Positions 1-6,967 of a stretch of DNA of 32,887 nt are shown here, piece by piece. Below the pieces are notes generated by a model. The model did no database searches, was not told the origin of the DNA, and was given only the letters and a program-made list of their open reading frames with translations. Location: the NCBI GenBank assembly GCA_028817855.1, contig JAPPOT010000866.1, forward strand, positions 1 through 32,887, in the 5' to 3' direction. Source of the DNA: Myxococcales bacterium. GTDB lineage: Bacteria > Myxococcota_A > Polyangia > Polyangiales > JAFGIB01. The position numbers and the translations under genes were made by a program. Position 1 is the stretch's first letter. Each line of letters begins with the position of its first letter.

Positions 1-268
1 CTCTCGCGCCGCTCGCTCCACCGGTCGTGCTCACCCCAACATCCCCAGTCAGCTCGGCCCCCGCGTCGGGCGCACCCACCACCGCTGGCGCGGTGATCGC
101 TTCCGCCTCGCCGCCGGCCGCCACCGCCGTGGCCTCGCCGGGCCCCAGCAACCATCCCGCCGCTGCTACGCCACCAAATAGCGCCGGGAGCGCCACCGCC
201 AGGAGCGCCCACGCCGCGGGGCTGTCCTTGCTCAGGTCGGCGATCTGCACGCGCGCGTGGCGGGCCAT
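1..268 (-). CDS. Partial membrane-anchored protein of unknown function (N-terminus only)
   Basis: An open frame runs from an ATG at 268-266 off the left edge of the window without a stop, giving 89 residues. The N-terminus (MARHARVQIADLSKDSPAAW) is followed by one hydrophobic helix at about residues 20-42, then an Ala/Gly/Val-rich low-complexity stretch typical of a periplasmic linker. That layout suggests a bitopic inner-membrane protein with most of its mass outside this window. A weak purine patch (GGACGAG) precedes the start. It is divergent from the methyltransferase/reductase gene, with about 80 bp between the two starts. I do not recognise a family, and the overlapping frames on both strands are weaker candidates. 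Confidence 0.5.
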   Translation of the reverse strand, partial: MARHARVQIADLSKDSPAAWALLAVALPALFGGVAAAGWLLGPGEATAVAAGGEAEAITAPAVVGAPDAGAELTGDVGVSTTGGASGAR

Positions 269-351
269 CGCTCGTCCATAGCCCAAGCCGCCGCGCGGGT
301 CATCCGGCTTGACCCCCGAGTTGGGCGGATCGCAAGCTTCCGCGCAGTCCG

Positions 352-2217
352 ATGGCCAAGCGCGACACGCCGTTGCTCGAGGCCCTGGCCCGGGGCGGCC
401 TCGTCTTCGACGGGGCCATGGGCACCGCGCTCTACGAGCGGGGGCTGCTCTACACCACCAGCCTGGACCAGGCCTGCCTCACCCGCCCCGACCTGGTGCG
501 CCAGGTGCACGAAGCCTACCTGAAGGCCGGCGCCGACCTGCTCTCCACCAACTCCTTCGGCGCCAACCGTTACCGCCTGGCCGCCCATGAGCTGCAGGAT
601 CAGGTCGCGCCGATCAACCGCGCGGCCGTGGCGCTCGCGCGCGAGGTGGCCGGCGACGACGCCTACGTGGGCGGCTCGGTCGGCCCGACCGGCCGCATGT
701 GGACGACGGTGGGTGAAGCCGAGCGTCCCGAGGTGCGCGAGGCCTTCGCCGAGCAGTGCCGGGTGCTGATCGAGGAAGGCGTCGACGTCCTACTGCTCGA
801 GACCTTCCGCCACCCGGAGGAGCTCGCGCTGGCGCTCGACGCGGCGCGGGAAGCCGCGGCGGGCGTGTGCCCGGTCGTGGCGTCGGTCTCCTTCGATCCC
901 TTCGGCACGATGGCGGACGGGACCGGCCCCGCCGACATGGCCCAGCGGCTGGTCGACCAGGGCGCCGACGGAGTCGGCGTCAACTGCGCGGACGGCCCAG
1001 CCGGCGTCTACGAGATGTGTACGCGAATGCTGGACGCCGGTCTGCCGGTGGTGGCCCAGCCCAATGCCGGGCTGCCGCAGCGGGTGGAGGGGCGCTTCGC
1101 CTACATGGCGACCCCGGAGTACTTCCAGCTCTACGCCCGTCGCCTCTTCAAGGCCGGCGTGCACGGCGTCGGCGGGTGCTGCGGCACCACCGCCGAGCAC
1201 ATCCGAAAGATCGCGGCTGCGGCGCGCATGGTGGGCGCGGGCCCGGCCCCGGAGGCGGGCGGCGGCATGCGCGACGAGGAGGAGGCCAGCGCCGGTGTAG
1301 CGCCCGGGGTGGTGGTCACGCCCTTGCAGGACAAGGGCCTGATCGGCGCTCGGCTGGGGCGCGAGTTCATCGTCTCGGTCGAGGTCAATCCGCCGCCCGG
1401 TCTCTCACTCGACCGCGCCCTCGCAGGTGCCGAGCTGCTCAAGCGCGGCGGGGTCGACATCATCAACGTGGCCGACGGCCCTCGCGCGAGCGCGCGCATG
1501 GGCAACCTGGCGCTCTGCGTTCGCGTTCAGCAGGAGCTGGAGATGCCAGCCCTGATGCACGTCACCACGCGCGACCGCAACCTGCTCGGGCTGATCGCGC
1601 ACCTGCTGGCGGCCCACGAGCTCGACGTGCACAACCTGGTTGTGGTGACGGGCGACCCGCCCAAGATGGGCGACTTCCCGGACGCCACGCCGGTCTACGA
1701 CGTGGACTCGATCGGGCTGCTGCGCCTGATCGATGGGCTCAATCGCGGCTTCGATCCGGGCGGCAAGCCCCTGGGCGAGGCCACCGGCTTCCTCTGCGCC
1801 ACCGGCGCGGAGCCGGCTGCGCCCGACTACGGGCGCGAGCTGTCGCGCCTGGGCCAGAAGGCGCGCGCCGGCGCGGACTTCGTGATGACGCAACCGGTCT
1901 ACGACGTGGAGGTGCTCGAGCGCTTTCTGCAGGACGCCGAGCCGCTCGGCTTGCCGGTGCTGGTGGGGCTGTTGCCGCTGGCGAGCTATCGCAACGCGGA
2001 GTTTCTGCACAACGAGGTGCCGGGCATGCGCGTGCCCGAGCCGATCCGCGAGCGCATGCGCGCTGCCGGCGGTGGCCCCAAAGGGCGCGCGGAGGGCGTC
2101 GCGATCGCGCGCGAGATGCTCGAGCGCGTGAAGGAGCGCGTCGCGGGCGCCTACATCATGCCGCCCTTCGGCCGCCACCAGCTGGCCCTCGACGTGATCG
2201 AAGGGATCGTGCGTTGA
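352..2217 (+). CDS. Bifunctional homocysteine S-methyltransferase / 5,10-methylenetetrahydrofolate reductase
   Basis: The 621-residue protein has two catalytic domains. Residues about 10-295 form a homocysteine S-methyltransferase barrel (FDGAMGT near the start) with the zinc-binding cysteines C212 (VNCADGP) and C276/C277 (GGCCGTT). Residues about 335-620 form a MetF-type FAD-dependent methylenetetrahydrofolate reductase, including SVEVNPP with E344 at the catalytic glutamate position, a TGDPPKMGD motif and MTQPVYD. The order and length match the YitJ-type fusion of Bacillus (about 612 residues). The expected role is to reduce methylene-THF and methylate homocysteine to methionine in the cytoplasm. 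The methyl donor used by the first domain cannot be read from sequence. I see no cobalamin domain and no SAM riboswitch in the short leader. The stop overlaps the start of the next gene. Confidence 0.93.
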   Translation: MAKRDTPLLEALARGGLVFDGAMGTALYERGLLYTTSLDQACLTRPDLVRQVHEAYLKAGADLLSTNSFGANRYRLAAHELQDQVAPINRAAVALAREVAGDDAYVGGSVGPTGRMWTTVGEAERPEVREAFAEQCRVLIEEGVDVLLLETFRHPEELALALDAAREAAAGVCPVVASVSFDPFGTMADGTGPADMAQRLVDQGADGVGVNCADGPAGVYEMCTRMLDAGLPVVAQPNAGLPQRVEGRFAYMATPEYFQLYARRLFKAGVHGVGGCCGTTAEHIRKIAAAARMVGAGPAPEAGGGMRDEEEASAGVAPGVVVTPLQDKGLIGARLGREFIVSVEVNPPPGLSLDRALAGAELLKRGGVDIINVADGPRASARMGNLALCVRVQQELEMPALMHVTTRDRNLLGLIAHLLAAHELDVHNLVVVTGDPPKMGDFPDATPVYDVDSIGLLRLIDGLNRGFDPGGKPLGEATGFLCATGAEPAAPDYGRELSRLGQKARAGADFVMTQPVYDVEVLERFLQDAEPLGLPVLVGLLPLASYRNAEFLHNEVPGMRVPEPIRERMRAAGGGPKGRAEGVAIAREMLERVKERVAGAYIMPPFGRHQLALDVIEGIVR

Positions 2218-3047
2218 GCGGTGGGCTGCGATGGGTGTTGCCGCTGATCCTGCTCGGCGCGACCGCGTGCCCGGGCTGTGGTGGTGGCCCGCGACCTCGC
2301 TACCCCCACGAGGACGCAGGTCAGGCGCTCGCGCTGCATCGTGCGATGCGCGAGCGCGTCACCGCGATCCAGGCGGAGGCGCGCGTCGACCAGCGCGGCA
2401 AGGAGGGGCGGGTCAAGGGCACCGTGCTGATGTTCGTGCAGCGGCCGGGTCGCGTGCGCTTCGACGTGATGACCCAGTTCGGGCCGGCCGCGATCCTCAC
2501 CAGCGACGGCGAGGCCTTCGCCTTCAGTGACCTGCGCGAGAAGCGCTACATGTACGGCGCCACCTGCCCACGCAACATCGCCCGGCTGATTGGGATCCCG
2601 ATGAGCGTCCAGGAGACGGCGATCCTGCTGCTCGGCGGCACGAGCCTGATCGAGCACGAGCGCACCGAGATCGAGTGGGTCCAAGACCGCTACCGCATCA
2701 AGCTTCGCGCTCCCGACGGCAGTCGCCAGGAGGTGGACTTCGCCGTCGTGGGCAAGGACATGGAGGCGCCCACCGCGCAGCAGCGCCTACGCCTCAAGCG
2801 CTCGGAGATCTTCGACCCCAAGGGCCGCAGCATCTGGCGCGTGCGCTACGACGAGTACCGCGTGCTTGCGATGGGCGAGTACGGCATCGCCATGCCCTTC
2901 GAGGTCCACGTGGAGCAACCGGCCACCGACACCGACACGCTGGTGAAGTTCAAGGACATCCGCTTCGAGTCGGACGTACCGGCGGAGGCCTTCGTGCAGC
3001 AGCCCCGCCCCGGCATGCAGCAGGAGGAGGCCCTCTGTGAGCAGTGA
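2214..3047 (+). CDS. Putative outer-membrane lipoprotein, LolB/DUF4292-like
   Basis: I start this gene at TTG 2214, which overlaps the upstream stop as TTGA and gives 277 residues. The N-terminus (LSGGLRWVLPLILLGATAC) has an Arg, a hydrophobic core and a Cys, so it looks like a lipoprotein signal, although the lipobox (ATAC) is not ideal. The mature part resembles the beta-rich LolA/LolB/DUF4292 fold: an early amphipathic segment (ITAIQAEARVD-type), then GRVRFDVMTQFGPAAILTSDGEAF, a central hydrophobic helix and late FKDIRFESDVPAEAF. Such proteins bind lipids or lipoproteins at the outer membrane. It is translationally coupled on both sides, to the methyltransferase fusion and to the ureohydrolase. 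A GTG at 2235 is an alternative start but would leave a very short signal. Confidence 0.65.
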   Translation: MSGGLRWVLPLILLGATACPGCGGGPRPRYPHEDAGQALALHRAMRERVTAIQAEARVDQRGKEGRVKGTVLMFVQRPGRVRFDVMTQFGPAAILTSDGEAFAFSDLREKRYMYGATCPRNIARLIGIPMSVQETAILLLGGTSLIEHERTEIEWVQDRYRIKLRAPDGSRQEVDFAVVGKDMEAPTAQQRLRLKRSEIFDPKGRSIWRVRYDEYRVLAMGEYGIAMPFEVHVEQPATDTDTLVKFKDIRFESDVPAEAFVQQPRPGMQQEEALCEQ

Positions 3048-3990
3048 TGACGACTTCAACCCCGTCTCCACGCGTGAGGTGCCACGCTTCGCCGGGGTGT
3101 CCACCTTCCTGCGGCTGCCGATGCACGACGATCCGGCCGACCTCGACGTGATGATCTGCGGCGCGCCCTTCGACGGCGGCACCACCTACCGCCCGGGTGC
3201 CCGCTTCGGTCCGCGCGGCGTGCGGGCGGCGAGCGCCCTGACGCGGGGCTTTCACACGGGCCACGATCTCGACGTTTTCGAGCATCTGCGCTGCGCCGAC
3301 GGCGGCGACATTCGCTGCGTTCCGATGGACTTGCCCGGATCCATGGACGCCATCCAGGAGCGGGTGTCCCGGATCGTCAGTGCAGACGCGATCCCCGCGC
3401 TGGTCGGTGGCGACCACAGCGTGAGCCTCGGTGCGCTGCGCGCGGTGGCCGAGGTCCATGGCCCGATCGGACTGGTTCACTTCGACGCGCACAGCGACAC
3501 GTTCGGCCCCGCCTGGGGTGTAGACCTCCACCACGGCACGGTCTTCCGACACGCCGCGGACGAGGGACTGCTGCGGAAGGGCGACGTCACGCAGCTGGGT
3601 ATTCGCGGGCCCTTCACCGCTGCCGACGATCTGGACGCGGCCCGATCGGCCGGCTTCGAGATCGTCACGATCGATGAGATCAAGCGTGATCTCGCGGGGG
3701 TAGAGGCGCGCCTGAAGGCCCTCGCCGGGCGCGGCAAGTTCTACGTCAGCTTCGACATGGACGCGCTGGACCCAGCCTACGCACCGGGCACCGGCACACC
3801 CGTGCCGGGAGGCATGACCAGCTACGAGGCTCTCAGCCTGGTGCGCGCCCTGTCTGGCCTGGAGCTCGTGGGCTGCGACGTGGTGGAGATTTCGCCCGAC
3901 CACGACCCGACCGGCCAGACCTGCCAGTTGGCCGCGACCGTGCTGGTGGAGCTGCTGGCCGTGGCGGCCTCGGGCATGCGCGCTGCCTGA
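3037..3990 (+). CDS. speB: Agmatinase-type ureohydrolase
   Basis: The 317-residue length is normal for the arginase/agmatinase family. The manganese-binding motifs are complete: H127 in GGDHS, D150, H152 and D154 in FDAHSD, and D240 and D242 in FDMDALDP. The family hydrolyses a guanidino group to urea and an amine; agmatine to putrescine is the commonest reaction for this subgroup, but guanidinobutyrate or guanidinopropionate are also possible substrates. The start is GTG 3037, which overlaps the end of the lipoprotein gene by 11 nt, so the two are probably translated together. With the methionine-forming enzyme upstream it may belong to methionine/polyamine metabolism, which is inference from proximity only. 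Confidence 0.88.
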   Translation: MSSDDDFNPVSTREVPRFAGVSTFLRLPMHDDPADLDVMICGAPFDGGTTYRPGARFGPRGVRAASALTRGFHTGHDLDVFEHLRCADGGDIRCVPMDLPGSMDAIQERVSRIVSADAIPALVGGDHSVSLGALRAVAEVHGPIGLVHFDAHSDTFGPAWGVDLHHGTVFRHAADEGLLRKGDVTQLGIRGPFTAADDLDAARSAGFEIVTIDEIKRDLAGVEARLKALAGRGKFYVSFDMDALDPAYAPGTGTPVPGGMTSYEALSLVRALSGLELVGCDVVEISPDHDPTGQTCQLAATVLVELLAVAASGMRAA

Positions 3991-4095
3991 TCCAGGGTTG
4001 GGACGCAGCAAGTTGTCCCCGGCGGACATGCCGAGCGGTGTCGGTCGTCTGACGCCAGGGCAGATTTCGTGAGCAAAAATGAGGGGGTTTTCCTA

Positions 4096-4125
4096 TTGAC
4101 CGTGCGCACGAGCGGCCGGTAAACC
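4096..4125 (+). promoter_or_regulatory. Weak sigma70-like promoter before the pilotin gene
   Basis: TTGACC at 4096-4101 is followed after 18 bp by TAAACC at 4120-4125. The -35 element matches well but the -10 only partly. Transcription would begin within a few bases of the GTG at 4134. This is the only AT-rich patch (4070-4097) in the 143-bp gap after the ureohydrolase gene, in which I see no terminator. Confidence 0.3.
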
Positions 4126-4133
4126 ATGGCGCC

Positions 4134-4976
4134 GTGCCGACGCACAGCTGCCCCGGGTCGTCTCGCATCTGTCCCACGGGCGCCACGCTGTGGGTGTTGC
4201 TGCTCGTCCACGTCCTGACGGGCTGCGTGTCGCAGGGTACCTCGGAGGCCGACCGGAATCGTTCGATGAAGCAGTATGAGCTCGCGATCGGATTGAGGGG
4301 GGAAGGCAACGACCCCGGCGCCTTCCAGGCGCTGTTCAAGGCGATCGAGGTGGACCCGGACAACGCCAAGGCCCACCTGCTGCTGGCGAACATGTTTCTG
4401 GTCGGGCGCGAGGACAACCCCGGTAACGACGAGCTGGTCATCAAGCACTTCCAGGAAGTGCTGCGCATCCAGGCTTCGGAGTCGGCGCATCCGGAGCAGA
4501 CCCTCGCGTCGGACGCGCGCAATGGCCTGGGCGTGCTCTACCTGCACCAGAAGCGCTACGACCTGGCGATCACCGAGTTCCAGCACGCCGTCGAAGACCT
4601 CTTCAACCGCCGGGCCTACATGGCCTGGGGCAACCTCGGGCGCGCCTATTACGAGACCGCTGCCTACGACAAGGCCGAGGAGGCCTTGATGCGGGCGGTC
4701 AAGCAGGAGCCTCGCTTCTGCGTCGGCTACTTCCACCTCGGTCGCACTTACGTGAAGGTCGAGCAGTTCGAGAAGGCCGACCACGCGCTCACGCAGGCAC
4801 TCGAAGCCGACGAGCGCTGCAAGATCTTTCAGGACGCCTGGCACCTGCGTGGCGAGACGCGCATGAAGCTCGGGCAACGCGACGACGCGCGCGCCGACTT
4901 CGAGCGCTGCGTGGAGCTGGGCTCGAGGAACGAGGCCGGTGCGGCCTGCACGCGCTATCTGGAGGCGACGTACTGA
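4134..4976 (+). CDS. TPR lipoprotein, PilF/PilW/Tgl-like type IV pilus pilotin
   Basis: The 280-residue product starts at GTG 4134 and has a lipoprotein signal ending in VLTGC, with the lipidated Cys at residue 31. The rest is tetratricopeptide repeats, for example QYELAIGLRGEGN, AHLLLANMFLVG, NGLGVLYLHQKRYDLA, NLGRAYYETAAYDKAEEAL and YFHLGRTYVKVEQFEKADHAL. This is the architecture of PilF/PilW/Tgl, the outer-membrane pilotin needed for assembly of the type IV pilus secretin. The next gene encodes a RodZ-like HTH protein, and a pilF-rodZ pairing is common in proteobacteria, which strengthens the call. The stop overlaps the next start by one base. Another TPR lipoprotein function remains possible. 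Confidence 0.75.
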   Translation: MPTHSCPGSSRICPTGATLWVLLLVHVLTGCVSQGTSEADRNRSMKQYELAIGLRGEGNDPGAFQALFKAIEVDPDNAKAHLLLANMFLVGREDNPGNDELVIKHFQEVLRIQASESAHPEQTLASDARNGLGVLYLHQKRYDLAITEFQHAVEDLFNRRAYMAWGNLGRAYYETAAYDKAEEALMRAVKQEPRFCVGYFHLGRTYVKVEQFEKADHALTQALEADERCKIFQDAWHLRGETRMKLGQRDDARADFERCVELGSRNEAGAACTRYLEATY

Positions 4977-5461
4977 TGGGTTCGGTTGGCAGCTACCTGA
5001 AGCGCGAGCGCGAGCTACGGCAGGTGTCGGTGGCCGAGCTGGCGCAGACGACGCGCATTCCGGTTCGCGTGCTGCGCCAGATCGAGGCCGACGATCACAG
5101 CAAGCTGCCCGCCGACGTCTTCGTGCGCGGCTTCCTGCGCGCCTACGCGCGCGCGCTGGGGCTCGACGAGGAGCACGTGCTGGCGCGTCACGGCAAGGCC
5201 GAGGAGAGCGATGCGCCGCCCTCGCTGCCGGCGGTCTACGCGCCCGAGTCCGGGCGCCGCTTCGGCATCGCCATCGCGCTCTTCATCCTGCTGATCCTCT
5301 TCACGCTGGCGCTCTCGATCGTGCTCAGGCCGCGCCATCGCGACGCGCCGGTCCAGCTCTCCCAGCGGGAGGTCCCGTGCCAGCTGCAGGACAGTTCCTC
5401 GAGGCCCTCCTCCTGCGCAGCGTCGATTATGGCGACGCGGACCGCATCGTCACCCTCCTGA
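4976..5461 (+). CDS. RodZ-like membrane protein with cytoplasmic helix-turn-helix
   Basis: The 161-residue protein has an N-terminal HTH_25/Xre-type domain (about 5-75; YLKRERELRQVSVAELAQTT, then DVFVRGFLRAYARALGLD) characteristic of RodZ, and one transmembrane helix at about 94-115. RodZ links the MreB cytoskeleton to the membrane through this HTH. The usual large periplasmic DUF4115 domain is missing: only about 46 residues follow the membrane helix, and the last 28 or so are encoded in the overlap with recO. A GGAGG at 4961-4965 precedes ATG 4976. The protein may be a genuine short RodZ or one truncated by the downstream gene. Confidence 0.78.
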   Translation: MGSVGSYLKRERELRQVSVAELAQTTRIPVRVLRQIEADDHSKLPADVFVRGFLRAYARALGLDEEHVLARHGKAEESDAPPSLPAVYAPESGRRFGIAIALFILLILFTLALSIVLRPRHRDAPVQLSQREVPCQLQDSSSRPSSCAASIMATRTASSPS

Positions 5462-6138
5462 CGAGCGGGCAAGGCAAGGCCGCCTTCATCGCCCGCGGAG
5501 CGCGCCGCAGCAAGAAGCGTTTCGGCGGGGCCCTGACGTCTTTCGCGCTACTGCGCGCCGAGGTGCGTGCCGGCCGCGGCCAGCTCGGCACCCTCTCCCA
5601 GGCCCAGGTCACGCGCGCCTTTCCCCGCTTGCTCGGGGATCTCGATCGGATGAGTGCCGGCTACGCAGCGCTCGAGGTCGTCCGCGAGCTGACGCCGGAG
5701 CACGAGCCGGTGGAGGCGGTCTTCGCGAGCACGGTCGCAATGCTCGACGCGCTCGATGCGGATGGCGCGCAGCCGCAGCCGCTGCTCGTGTGCTTCATGG
5801 CGCACATGATGGGGCTGGCCGGCTTCGCGCCGCAGCTGGACGCCTGCGGGGAGTGCGGAAGGCGCCCGGGCCCGGAGCAGAGCGGGATATTCGACGCGCG
5901 TCGCGGCCACCTGGTCTGCCGCGCGTGCGGCGCCGCCGGGCACAAGCTCGGCGGAAGCGTTCGCGCTGCCCTCGCGGAGGCCTCGCGGGGTGACTTTCGA
6001 GTTCCTGCCGGCGGCGCCTGGTCGATGCGCGCCCTGGGGAGCGCGCGCGACGCGATGCGCGCTTTCATCGAGCACCGCATCGGCAAGGAGCTGCACGCGG
6101 ACCTCTTGACGCACGCCGGGCGCAACCCCAAACGGTGA
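5377..6138 (+). CDS. recO: DNA repair protein RecO
   Basis: RecO loads RecA onto single-stranded DNA with RecR and RecF in recombinational gap repair. The 253-residue protein begins with the OB-fold signature (LEALLLRSVDYGDADRIVTLLT region, then KAAFIARGARRSKKRFGG) and continues with the helical zinc domain. The zinc cysteines are C157, C160, C181 and C184 (CGEC and CRAC). The start GTG 5377 is chosen because it gives the standard N-terminus and is preceded by a strong GGGAGG ribosome binding site. A longer in-frame extension back to 4939 only shadows the upstream genes. It overlaps the RodZ-like gene by 85 nt. Confidence 0.92.
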   Translation: MPAAGQFLEALLLRSVDYGDADRIVTLLTSGQGKAAFIARGARRSKKRFGGALTSFALLRAEVRAGRGQLGTLSQAQVTRAFPRLLGDLDRMSAGYAALEVVRELTPEHEPVEAVFASTVAMLDALDADGAQPQPLLVCFMAHMMGLAGFAPQLDACGECGRRPGPEQSGIFDARRGHLVCRACGAAGHKLGGSVRAALAEASRGDFRVPAGGAWSMRALGSARDAMRAFIEHRIGKELHADLLTHAGRNPKR

Positions 6139-6144
6139 CGAGCC

Positions 6145-6492
6145 ATGGGCGACCCACGCTACATCCCGATCGAGGTACGCGCGCCGCGCGGCGCCGATGT
6201 CACCGAGGTGCTCTTCGACGACGGCCACACGGCGGTGCTTCCCCACCAGGTGCTGCGCGGCTTCTGCCCGTGCGCGAGTTGTCAGGGGCACAGCGGCGGC
6301 GTGCGCTTCGTCGCCGACGGGGACCGTGACCTCATCGAGATCGGCGAGGTGGGCAACTATGCGCTTCGTCTGACATGGGGAGACGGCCACTCCACGGGGA
6401 TCTACAGCTTTCGCTTTCTGCGACAGCTGTGCGCATGTTCCGAGTGTTGCCACGGTGATGCGACCGAACGCGAGTTTGGCCGCACGCCGTGA
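6145..6492 (+). CDS. DUF971 / GBBH-like N-terminal domain protein
   Basis: The 115-residue protein matches the DUF971 fold found at the N-terminus of gamma-butyrobetaine hydroxylase and as stand-alone bacterial proteins. Recognisable blocks are LRGFCPCASCQGH, VGNYALRLTWGDGHSTGIYSF and RFLRQLC. It holds several cysteines (CPCASC and CACSECC), which could bind a metal, although the family's biochemical role is unsettled; some members are linked to iron-sulfur cluster handling. It lies 6 bp after recO and is probably cotranscribed with it. It is the last gene before the chemosensory operon. Confidence 0.8.
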   Translation: MGDPRYIPIEVRAPRGADVTEVLFDDGHTAVLPHQVLRGFCPCASCQGHSGGVRFVADGDRDLIEIGEVGNYALRLTWGDGHSTGIYSFRFLRQLCACSECCHGDATEREFGRTP

Positions 6493-6533
6493 CCGGGCAA
6501 ACGCCGTGGTTTTCGGGGACGGACCGCTTCGGC

Positions 6534-6539
6534 TACCAT
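6534..6539 (+). promoter_or_regulatory. Candidate -10 element of the chemosensory operon
   Basis: TACCAT (within GGCTACCAT) lies about 40 bp ahead of the first cheY. It resembles the GCTANNNT elements found close to other starts in this window. A -35 element is not obvious (TTTTCG at 6510-6515 is the best fit). The predicted transcription start falls inside the left arm of the inverted repeat at 6541-6574. Confidence 0.3.
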
Positions 6540-6540
6540 T

Positions 6541-6574
6541 AACGAACCGCACTGCCACTGGCGCGCGGTTCGTT
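6541..6574. promoter_or_regulatory. Perfect 10-bp inverted repeat ahead of the chemosensory operon
   Basis: AACGAACCGC at 6541-6550 and its exact reverse complement GCGGTTCGTT at 6565-6574 are separated by 14 nt. The right arm ends 4 bp before the cheY ATG at 6579, where a ribosome binding site would normally sit, and no Shine-Dalgarno sequence is otherwise visible. It could be a protein operator near the transcription start or an RNA hairpin that controls translation of the first gene. Confidence 0.55.
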
Positions 6575-6578
6575 CACC

Positions 6579-6965
6579 ATGTCCTTTCGCGTCCTGATCG
6601 TCGACGACTCGAGCGCCATGCGCGCCTACGTCCGCGCGGCCCTGGAGGATGACCCGGACCTGCAGGGCGAGGTGGAGGAAGCGCCCAGCGGCTTCGAGGC
6701 GCTGCGCATCCTTCCGCGTCAGACCTTCGACCTGGTCGTGCTGGACATCAACATGCCCAACATCAACGGCCTGGAGCTGATCTCCTTCATGCGCGGCAGC
6801 GACAAGCACAAGGACACGCCGCTCTTGATCATCAGCACCGAGTCCTCGGCCCAGGATCGGAAGCGCGCCCTCGAGCTCGGAGCCAACACCTACCTGGGCA
6901 AACCCTTCACGGCCGGGCAGCTGGTGGAGGCCGTCCGCAATATCGCGCCGCAGTCCGCGAGCTGA
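6579..6965 (+). CDS. CheY-like stand-alone response regulator (first gene of the che operon)
   Basis: This 128-residue protein is a single receiver domain. The acidic pocket (VDDSS), phosphoacceptor D56 (VVLDINMPNINGLE), the switch residues in IISTES and K108 (LGKPF) are all present. It should accept phosphate from the CheA encoded 2 bp downstream and signal by binding an output partner, because it has no output domain of its own. It opens the operon, whose last gene is a second stand-alone receiver. Confidence 0.93.
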   Translation: MSFRVLIVDDSSAMRAYVRAALEDDPDLQGEVEEAPSGFEALRILPRQTFDLVVLDINMPNINGLELISFMRGSDKHKDTPLLIISTESSAQDRKRALELGANTYLGKPFTAGQLVEAVRNIAPQSAS

Positions 6966-6967
6966 AA

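Noticed and set aside
269..351. SAM riboswitch before the methionine enzyme gene
   Set aside because: The leader is only about 80 bp and I cannot find the conserved core or stems of any SAM riboswitch class.
756..2213. Long plus-strand frame continuous with the lipoprotein gene
   Set aside because: This part is Arg/Gly-rich shadow of the methyltransferase/reductase gene in another frame; recognisable lipoprotein sequence begins only at 2214.
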